Shown here: positions 32,509 through 40,866 of the stretch, in pieces
Layout of the letters: every line of letters begins with the position of its first letter
Numbering within the stretch: position 1 is the first letter of the stretch
DNA from: Anomaloglossus baeobatrachus
Taxonomy: Eukaryota; Chordata; Amphibia; Anura; Aromobatidae
DNA: 64,000 bases
Direction: 5' to 3'
NCBI RefSeq assembly: GCF_048569485.1
Contig: NC_134357.1
Coordinates: forward strand, 229,145,735 to 229,209,734
The notes under the pieces: model-generated
Databases searched by the model: none
The model's input: the letters and a program-made list of their open reading frames with translations, nothing else
What the model was told of the DNA's origin: nothing
Position numbers and translations under genes: made by a program

Positions 32509-35216
32509 CTCGAGCCACCACTGAACAGCAGCAGCCGGACCCGAGCAGTGGGAGAGCGCAGCGTCCCCTCCTCCGCCCGCGACAAGTTGGCGTCACGAAC
32601 AGGATCCTACCGTTCTACCGACTGGTGGAAGTGCGCCTTGTGTGACCGCCGGAGGTGTCCTGCCGGAAAATTTGAAAAGCCGCCATCTTGGGCGCGAAGA
32701 GTTCCCGCTCGAGCGTCTCCTCGAGTAGTGGAGGTGCGAAGGCCAAAACCCCGCCCCTGTAAAGGAGGGGCCGGAAAGAGACTAAGGGGGACTGATGGCG
32801 GCCGGCCGCGTGTAGCCGAGGCTGCCGAGAAGCCGATGCGGAGATGGCGGCGTCCTCAAATTGGAGTGCGGGAGTGCCCGCTACCGGAGCTCCCAAGCTC
32901 TGGGGGAACCGAGGAGGAGTAGCTTTTGAAGACTGCGGCCCGGGTGAGCTCCCCGCCGGGACCGCCGCGTGGCTGGAGCGGGAGCTGGGCCGGTGCTGCT
33001 TGAAGGTGAGGGCGCAGAGCCTGCAGCAGCTGCTGGACTGGAAGGCGGAGATGCGCAGGATGGTTGCCGTAGTGGGGGCCCGTGAGCAAGGGGCCGCTGG
33101 GGCCGTGCCGCGTCGCGACCAGTCCACCCAAACCCCAGAACCAGCCCTGATTGCATGGGAGCCGGGGGCCGGCACCGCAGCCGGAGGTCCGGAGAGAATG
33201 TCGCTGATGGAGGAGGGGGTTCCAACCACGCTGCCCCCGCCACCGTTCTTAACGACCGTCAGCGGTTCTGGACTGAACTGCCTGTGGAAGGAAAACCAGC
33301 TGTACAGACCGGTCCCCGAGTGGGCCGACCCCCTGCGGTGGTAGCCGCTCCAAAGTCAGCGGAGTCCCCGCTGCAAGTTGTCCCCGTTGGGACCACCAGT
33401 GTTAAAAAGTACTGTTTGAAAAAGAATGATAAGTGAATAATCTACCGATGAAGTTCATCTGATTGTCTACTTGATTTGGAACCGGACGTAGCCGGCAACT
33501 GGTCCCCGTTGGGACCCCCTTTACCCCTTTTGCATAGAAACTACTATGAACATGCCTGAGAACTTGCAAGGCAACCACAAACTTGTGGCCTGTAAATATG
33601 TTTGTTATAGCTTCCACCGTAACCACCTCTGGAGAGGCAGATTGGAGGAAGGGCCCGCAGTGGAGCAGGCTGGGGCCCAGCCACCACCGGAACCGGTGGC
33701 AATCCTCTGGGGGTTTCAGGGGCTCCCCATGGACGTGGGTCCCCTGAAAAGGACAGAACCCACTTGGGCAATTTGTGCAGGACTGGGGTCAAGGGGTGCT
33801 GCCTGTTTGCTTAGGGGCAGCATCAGGGCCAGGTTACTTGGGTGGTTGAGAGCGGAAGCCGTAACCGTTTACCGTAACGTTTAAGTAAGAGTACCTCCCG
33901 ATGTGGGAAGATGTTATTATAATTGTATGTCTGTTACCGTTTTACATTTTTCTATTTTCCAGTTGGTGAAAATAAAACCGGTGATGGATGGGCAGCCCGA
34001 GGACGGTCTGCATTTAACTAAGGGGGAATGTGGCACCCTGGACAAGCCAGGGGCCAGAGAGAACAACACCACAACACCCCACACTCCCAGCAGGCACATC
34101 GAAGTCAGACAAAACCCTTGTTGCCTTCCTCCAGGGGCTGATGCCCACACCAGGGGGTGGAGCCAGACGGTTGGTCTCCGCCCACCGAGGAGTTCACAGT
34201 CCTGGAGGCGGGGAAAACAGACAGTCTAGTTTGGACAGTGAAAGTGGAAGGAGGAAAGTGTAGTAGTGGAGCAACTGACTGACAGCGTCCGGGTGTGTGG
34301 CCCGGGCGATACAGCAAGGTTGGCAGACGGTGGTGACCGTCTGCAGGAGTGGCCGATTGGAGTCTACCGTAAGGACCGTGGATGGGTGGTGGCCCAGCGG
34401 TACCGGACCGGTACGCAAAGAGAGGCCAGCACCAGTGGCAGGGGCTTTTCGGACCCCGGCAAGGCTAGGAGTCGCCGTGAATTTGCCGAATCCGTTAATG
34501 AAGGGTACCTCATGGGTTTCCAAACAGTCAAGTCCCGACAGAAGGCAACAGTCCAACCTAGTGAGGGAGACACCGCCACCGCCAAAGCAATCGTTTCTCA
34601 GGGCCAGCGCCTGCGGGCAAAAGGGGCTCCTCCGGCCCATATCCAAGCCGGGGAGCGGGTTACCGGTGGGAACCCATTGGAACCGTACAGACAGCGTAGG
34701 TGCAGGGAAAAGAAAGTCACCGCTAACCTGCCGGGAGCAACAACACCGCAGCCGTCCGAGGGACCCGTCTATCCAGCCGCTTGTTTTACCGTGGACTGTG
34801 TCCTCATCATTGGGCTGAGTGAGTACCACCGTGCCATGCGGCACAGCGCTGCCCCCGCGACCCTGCACCTCATCAGGCCCCGCAACCTGCCTGTCATCCA
34901 TTCCTACCCCATCACCGGGCCCCGGGACAACCAACCCCCTACCCACGGAGGGGAGAATTAACAACAAAGCTGCTCCCTGTCACCGCTCCCGGGATCCCCA
35001 TCCAGAGTAGCGGTGGTGTCCACAAAATCACCACAACCGTGGGTGGCGTCACGGACAATATCCCTAAAACCAAACCACCCCTTTTCACTCATGGGCGAGG
35101 AGCGCCGCTCGAGTCCCCGGGATCCGGCACACCGCTCGAGCCACCACCGAGCAGCAGCAGCAGCAGCCGGACCCGAGCAGTGGGAGAGCGCAGCGTCCCT
35201 TCCTCCGCCCGCGACA
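32509..35216 (+). mobile_element. Non-autonomous Gypsy-type LTR element, plus strand
   Basis: Parts: the last 76 bp of a 5' LTR (to 32584), a primer-binding-site-like TGGCGTCACGAACAGGAT (32588-32605), a 1.4-kb internal region with one open frame, a polypurine tract (AAGGGGGAA) ending at 34028, and a 3' LTR (34029-35216, TGTGGCACCCTGG to CGCGACA). The internal 3' part matches, in inverse, the 3' region of the Gypsy copy at 35217-35400 (GCCGGCAACTGGTCCCC), so it is a short derivative of that family, with no pol. Its 5' LTR is cut. Fossil. Confidence 0.75.
32844..33344 (+). CDS. Short accessory-type reading frame of the LTR element
   Basis: 166 codons starting MAASSNWSAGVPATGAPKLW. The segment at about residues 40-100 (WLERELGRCCLKVRAQSLQQ ... 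VGAREQGAAGAVPRRDQSTQ) resembles the N-terminus of the 620-codon frame at 53696-55558 ([10 protein letters not shown] ... [20 protein letters not shown]): an aromatic/Glu-Leu start, a helical stretch, then an R-x-P-D/R-x-TQT motif. It has no zinc knuckle, protease or polymerase. Function is unknown; it may be a structural or RNA-binding protein of the element. The start is the first ATG with CpG-rich leader upstream. Confidence 0.55.
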   Translation: MAASSNWSAGVPATGAPKLWGNRGGVAFEDCGPGELPAGTAAWLERELGRCCLKVRAQSLQQLLDWKAEMRRMVAVVGAREQGAAGAVPRRDQSTQTPEPALIAWEPGAGTAAGGPERMSLMEEGVPTTLPPPPFLTTVSGSGLNCLWKENQLYRPVPEWADPLRW

Positions 35217-38200
35217 TGTCCGTAGCAGTTTCTACGCATTGGGTGTAAGGGGTCCCAATGGGGACCAGTTGCCGGTAACGACCGGTTTAATCAAGCAGCA
35301 ATCAGGTGAACTTCTCATCAATTAGCTTTTTCATTCAAAACTTTCTAACAGCACTTTCAACACTCAAAGTTCCCCCCCTCTAAAGAGTAGTTTCCCTGTA
35401 CCTAAGTGGGAGTCTACCTAGGTTGGGACGAGTGGATCTACGGGGTCCGGTGTCAGTGGTGACAGGCAGTGGGGGAGAGGAAACAATCAGTTCCTCTTCC
35501 CTGCCATCGTGTGGGGCAGGCGGAGGCATAGGGGAGCTGGGTACAGGTTCATCCCTGGGAACTGGATCATGGTTGACCTCTTCTATCACTTCCTCATCCA
35601 CGGGTTGTGGGAACAGTATCACTGGAAGAATCACCGCGCCATCTTGTGTTGGCCAGTCTGCTGGAAAATCACCCATCATGGTGTGGATTACCTCTTTTGC
35701 TTTCTCCGCTGGTCTGGGAACCGGAGCTTCAGCCGCTACCCTCAATGCTGGTGGGCACCTCTTTAGATGGTCCAGGGAAACCGTGGCCAGAGTTCCTCCT
35801 TGGTCACGGCTGATCTGATAAGCCTTCCCATTCTCCCATCCTGTGGGCTGTATGCCATACGGGATTTGTTCCCATTGATCATCAAGCTTGTGGGTCCTCC
35901 TTTTTCGCTTCAGCACTACATCTCCAGGCTGGAAAGGACCAGCAGAAGCCTTCTGGTTGAAGCGCTGCTCCTGTTGTTCCCGACTTTGGCTCAAGTTCTT
36001 TTCAACATATTCCTGGACCTGTCGGTACTGTACCCTCCGCTGAGTGTCCCATTCAGCTGTCGAAGGGAGTGCTTCCGGGGCTTCCAACCCCATTTCCAAA
36101 TCCACTGGTAGCCGGCCGGGGCGAGCCCTCATCAGGTATGCTGGGGTGCACCTCGTTGAGCTGGAGGGGATGTTGTTATACATATCGACCAGGTCAGGTA
36201 GCTTCTCCGGCCACAGATTCCGCTCTTCTAGCGGCAACGTCTTAAGGAGGCCCAGGACCAGGTGGTTCATCTTTTCACACATGCCGTTGGTTTGGGCATA
36301 GTAAGGCGTGGTCCCGATTTTCTTGCAGCCGTACAACTGGCAAAATTCTTGGAATACCTCCGCTTCAAAGGCCGGGCCTTGGTCAGTAAGCACCTTCTCA
36401 CGGTACCCATGTGGTCGGCAGAAATAAGCCTGGAACGCTCTAGCGGCGGTACAGCCGGTTAGGTCTTTGACTGGGACAACCACCATGAACCTTGAATAGT
36501 GGTCTACAATGGTTAGAGCGTAGGTGTACCCACTTCGGCTGGGGGTGAGCTTTACATGGTCCAGGGCAACCAGCTCCAGTGGTTGATGCGTAATGATCGG
36601 GTGTAGGGGCGCCTTCTGGCTGGCCTCGTCTTTCCTTCTCGGCGCGCAAGGGCCACATTCTCGGCACCAGGCCTCTACAGATTCCCGCATTCCACTCCAA
36701 TAGAACCGCTCTCTCAACAGCATCTCTAGTTTCTTCCATCCGAAGTGCCCAGCACCATCATGGTATGCTTGCAGGACGGTGGGCACGTTAGCTTGGGGAA
36801 TCACCAACTGGCGGATCTTCTCATAGGTCTTTGGGTTAATCAGCTCACGATACAACTTCCCCTGGTGTAGGTACAGCCAGGTCCGTTCTCGCCACAGGCG
36901 TTGGGCTTCGGCCGGAGTGGCAGGGTCTATCCCAGTAGCGCCTTGTTCCACCAGGATCTTGACTAGGCGGACAGCGGGTGCCTGGTCTTGAGCTTCCTGC
37001 CACTCCTGACTGGGCAGTGGGTCCAGGTTCACCCGTTGTTGATGGACATGCACCTTCTCAGTTGGCGGCTGGTGAAATGCAGGCAACTCGATCTCTTCGA
37101 GGTCGTCATCCTCGGACCCTTCTTCCGACAGGTGGGGCATCCGAGAGAGTGCATCAGCATTAACGTTGGCACGGCCGGCCCTGTACTTGATGGTGAAATC
37201 GTAGTTGGCTAGCCTGGCCACCCACCGCTGCTCCAACGCGCCCAGTTTGGCCGTGTCCAGGTGGGTCAGCGGGTTATTATCCGTGAAAGCGGGGAATTTA
37301 GCTGCTGCCAGGTAATGGCGGAACTGCTCGGTGATAGCCCACACCAGCGCCAGGAGCTCAAGCTTGAAAGAGCTGTAGTTCTCAGGGTTCCTTTCAGTCG
37401 GTCGGAGCTTTCGGCTAGCATAAGCAATCACTTTTTCCTTTCCGTCTTGGACCTGGGATAGGACTGCCTCCAAGCCCACATTGCTGGCATCGGTGTAGAG
37501 GATGAATGGGTGGCTGTAATCAGGGTACGGTAGGATCTCCTCTCCGGTCAAGGCCGCTTTCAGCTGGCGGAAGGATTCCTCATGCCTTTCTTCCCACACC
37601 AGTGGGGCTGCGAGGGGTCTACCACCTTTGGTCTGTCCCACGAGGAGGTCTTGCATGGGGGCAGCCATCTTCGTGTACCCCTTGATGAAGTGACGGGAAT
37701 ACCCCACCAGACCCAGAAACTGCCTTGCTTCCCTCACTGTGGTTGGTCTCGGCCAGTCTTGGATGGCAGTGATCTTCTCGGGGTCGGGGGCGACACCTTC
37801 TGCATCCACCACATGCCCAAGGTACTGCACTCTGGGCTTCAGCAGATGACACTTTGAGGGCTTCAACTTCATCCCATACTTGGCAAGGGACGCGAACACC
37901 TCGGACAGGTGCTCCAGGTGAGCCTCGTACGTCTGCGAGTACACAATCACATCATCCAAGTACAGCAGGACGGTCTCGAAATTTAGGTGTCCCAGACAAC
38001 ATTCCATCAGCCGCTGGAAGGTTCCGGGAGCGTTGCACAGCCCGAACGGCATACTGTTGAATTCACAGAGTCCCATAGGAGTGGTGAAGGCAGTTTTCTC
38101 TCGGTCTTCGGGCGCCACGGCCACCTGCCAGTACCCGCTGGTGAGGTCAAGGGTAGAGAAGTAGTTCGCGGTTCTTAGCGGGGCCAGGGACTCCTCAATA

Positions 38201-38220
38201 CGGGGCAGAGGGTAAGCATC
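35217..38220 (-). mobile_element. Truncated Ty3/Gypsy element, minus strand
   Basis: Contains most of pol from within the reverse transcriptase to the integrase C-terminus, plus about 160 bp of 3' non-coding region. The 5' part (gag, protease, start of RT) is missing because an LTR (38221 on) and then the Penelope element lie there. The 3' end joins the LTR at 35216 in opposite orientation. Fossil; what remains is well preserved. Confidence 0.85.
35380..38220 (-). pseudogene. pol: Ty3/Gypsy pol, C-terminal two thirds
   Basis: Minus-strand frame of about 945 codons of element sequence; the upstream continuation of the frame to 38391 is LTR-derived and not pol. In order: reverse transcriptase from LPRIEESLAPLRTANYFSTL with the active-site box LLYLDDVIVYS (near 37962); connection and RNase H (FILYTDASNVG, near 37500); integrase zinc-binding region (GHFGWKKLEMLLRERFYWSG ... 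CRECGPC, near 36730); integrase core (ALTIVDHYSRFMVV, TDQGPAFEAEVFQEF, near 36380-36520); then a basic C-terminal region (VVLKRKRRTHKLDDQW). It once copied and integrated element DNA in gag particles. About 75-80 percent similar by eye to the copy at 45837-50564. Truncated fossil. Confidence 0.88.
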
Positions 38221-38734
38221 TGTGGCGCCCTGGGCAAGCCAGGATGTCACAAGCACTACACCAACACACCCCACACTCCCGGTCAGGCACACCAAAGTCA
38301 GACAAAAACCCTTGTTGCCTTCCTCCAGGGGCTGATGTCCACACCAGGAGGTGGAGCCAGGCGGTTGGTCTCCACCCACCGAGGAGTGCACAGTCCTGGA
38401 GGCGGGAAAACAGGCAGAGATGAGTTTTGGAGTAGAAAGTGAGAGGAGTGAAGTAGCAGTTGAGGAACCTGAAGTTGGTCAGGGTGTGTGGCCCGGACGG
38501 AACAGCAAGGTTGGCAGACGGTGGTGACCGTCTGCAGGAGAGGCCTATTGGAGCTAGCCGTAAGGACTGTGGACGGGCGGTGGCCCGGCGGTACCGGACC
38601 GGTACGCAAAGAGAAGCCAGCACCATCCGGCAGGGGCTTACGGACCCCGACAAGGCTAGGAGTCGCCGTGCAATTTGTCAAATCCGTTAGCGAAGGGAAC
38701 CTCCTGGGTTCCCAGCAGCCAAGTCCCGACAGAA
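38221..38734 (+). mobile_element. Gypsy-type LTR fragment (5' part)
   Basis: Begins TGTGGCGCCCTGGGCAAGCC exactly at the broken edge of the pol frame, and stops where the Penelope element begins. Close relative of the LTRs at 6996 and 34029 (GGTTGGCAGACGGTGGTGAC, GGAGTCGCCGT). Only the first 514 bp are present. Fossil. Confidence 0.82.
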
Positions 38735-39822
38735 ATGTAATCTAAAATTAGTTAAAACATGAACAAGGACAAGGACACTTTTTGCATAACCCATAGGTGT
38801 CCATCCACCCAACTGTCCCCTGTCCTTCTGCATGGTACTGCTTTATTCCTTGTTTACTTATGACATTTATAACATAAACTCTTGTTTGGTGCTATACTGT
38901 CTGCGGGCACGCATTGGCTTTACTACATTGTTTTTTATGCAGCCCTATCTGACGTCTAATTGACGTGCTGAGCTGCATCACAACTGAGCCTCTCTCTTAC
39001 CGTACTTTTACTGCGCATGCGCCCGCGTCCATAGCACCCGGGCGTCGTTACGAGCCCCCTCCTCCACTGACTATACACACTGCGCGCGCGCACGCGCCTG
39101 CGCTCTCCGTCACATGGTCTGGACCATGCCAGCGTCATACACACGTGAACCGTAAGTAATACTACTCCTTCTTTATAAATGAACCGGCGTTTTAGTACAC
39201 GCTATTCCCCTGACGAAGCCGCAGCAGCGGCGATACGCGTGGGGTGATCTGTGTACCCACTCTTCTGTTCCTGCCTCAGCGTGGACGTTCTGCTCTACTG
39301 GACCCAGCGGTCACCCTCCCTTCCATTCCCCCCCCCTCTAGGGGGTGAGCTCTGACTGCTCCATTGCTGAGCGCTGTGTTCTCAGCTTGTGTATGCTTAT
39401 TCCGGTTTTCCCCCCCTGGGAATTGAATCACATTGTTGTTTGGACCACCTTTGACCCTGGGGACTGTGTGAGCTTCCTCTTCCCCAATACTTTGATGCTG
39501 TTTTGGCCTTATATGTGCTTTTTTTGTATTAAGTATTTGGCATTTTGGGGTCTATTAGCTCCTTTCTTCACGCAGAGCGTCTGCATTTTGAGTATATCTT
39601 CTTTACTTTGCATTAGGCGACCTGCTAGCTTTATATATATGTATAGGGTATGATATATTATAGACTTTTGATACTATTTTTAGACGGCTGGTACTTTGTA
39701 TCATAAACTCTAGCTGTGGCAGGACATTTACATTATTACTGTCTCTGTATATATTATTGTATTGTTGTGGGTACAAGATCTTGTCCTTGTTCATGTTTTA
39801 ACTGTTTTTAGATTACATTAGT
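38735..39822 (+). repeat. Penelope pseudo-LTR with inverted ends
   Basis: ATGTAATCTAAAATTAGTTA... (38735-38770) recurs as a near-exact inverse at 39783-39818 (GTCCTTGTTCATGTTTTAAC), so this 1.1-kb block has inverted ends. 38776-38943 is repeated directly at the 3' end of the element. A hammerhead-like motif and CpG-rich, promoter-like sequence (39005-39105) lie inside. Confidence 0.7.
39205..39246 (+). ncRNA. Hammerhead-ribozyme-like motif
   Basis: CTGACGA at 39210-39216 fits the conserved CUGANGA core. Stem II GCCGC/GCGGC (39218-39222 with 39227-39231) closes an AGCA loop. GATAC (39232-39236) stands where GAAAC is expected. Flanking CCC and GGG can form stem I, and GCGT would make a minimal stem III. 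Hammerhead motifs with very short stem III are known in Penelope-like elements. One core base (A to T in GAAA) departs from consensus and may weaken or abolish cleavage. Confidence 0.5.
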
Positions 39823-40047
39823 GTAAATAAATAATAATAAATGTAATAAAGGTTTTTTTCATCTTCATTACGGGTTGTGCGTCCACATGCAATGTCTGTT
39901 TTCTCCCTCTTACATTGTACTTTGGTCCATTGCATCATCAGCACCCCCTTTTCTTACCATTGGCTATTGTGGTGCACTCTTTCTCCTTCTTTGAATTTTC
40001 AATCTTGCTCCTTCTAGGTAGCCTCTTAGAGTTGCACACCACCGATT

Positions 40048-40866
40048 GTGGTGGCTTTATTAATTATTACTATTGATTTATTCGGTACGTGTGTTGGCGT
40101 TAGAGTCCTTATGGAATGGGACTCGCGTGAGGCCACATGGCAGGCACGGTCTGGCAGTGTATTTTTGTCAGGAGGGCCATCACTTCAGCCCTCAAATGAG
40201 TTCTCCCTACTTACTTGTGATTTGACCTCTGCACATAGGACAGGCGTGAGATTGTGGTGGAACATACGCAGCCTTGAGGAGTACCTCAGGGCTGGTATTG
40301 TTCCCCGAGGTCTCCGTGTCTCTATATTTCCTGCATGGGAACCTTCCCTGGCCTTCCAGGATACCTGGGAACAGGGTTTGCTTAAGTGCTCCAATATTCT
40401 AATTAACATGCTTCTGGAGCATGATAGGACCCTGCAGGCCACCACCAAAACCAATATCAAAGATCTTGAATCCAAGCTTGGCAAATTAGACAATACAGCA
40501 GAAGTTGCTGCGTTCCAGAGTAAACTCAAGGATTCCATAGACCACTACGAACAAGAAATCATTGACAAAAAACGTAAGAAATTCCAGAGGGACCGGATGG
40601 ATTTTGAAAATAAAACCATTTTCAAATGGAGGCACAGAGGCAATAGTCGCAATTCCAAACCTAGTAGGCCTTTTGTAACTAATCAAGAGGGGCGTGCCAA
40701 CCCGAGGGATGTCAGTTCCAGTGATTTTTTGTCAACAACCGGCAGCGATCCAGACACAAGACCAGACGAGGGGGCTGCAACAGGAGGCACCATAAGAAGA
40801 ACGACCAGAACCCGCAAACAGACGAACCATTACACATACGGTGTGAGACCGAAACAATGGAATTAG
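40048..40866 (+). CDS. Penelope-like element ORF1 protein
   Basis: 272 codons at most; the true start may be MEWDSREATW at 40111. A central motif LEEYLRAGIVPRGLRVSIFP precedes a predicted coiled coil (about residues 110-190: heptad-like LLEHDRTLQATTKTNIKDLE through KLKDSIDHYEQEIIDKKRKK) and a basic, Ser/Thr-rich tail ending TRKQTNHYTYGVRPKQWN. Proteins of this type occur upstream of the polymerase in vertebrate Penelope-like elements, probably as nucleic-acid-binding partners, but their job is unproven. Its stop overlaps the ORF2 start by 10 nt (ATGGAATTAG), suggesting translation of ORF2 by re-initiation after ORF1. The frame is open. Confidence 0.8.
   Translation: MVALLIITIDLFGTCVGVRVLMEWDSREATWQARSGSVFLSGGPSLQPSNEFSLLTCDLTSAHRTGVRLWWNIRSLEEYLRAGIVPRGLRVSIFPAWEPSLAFQDTWEQGLLKCSNILINMLLEHDRTLQATTKTNIKDLESKLGKLDNTAEVAAFQSKLKDSIDHYEQEIIDKKRKKFQRDRMDFENKTIFKWRHRGNSRNSKPSRPFVTNQEGRANPRDVSSSDFLSTTGSDPDTRPDEGAATGGTIRRTTRTRKQTNHYTYGVRPKQWN

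Noticed and set aside
36978-38178. Plus-strand frames opposite Gypsy pol
   Set aside because: Antisense shadows of a strongly coding minus strand.
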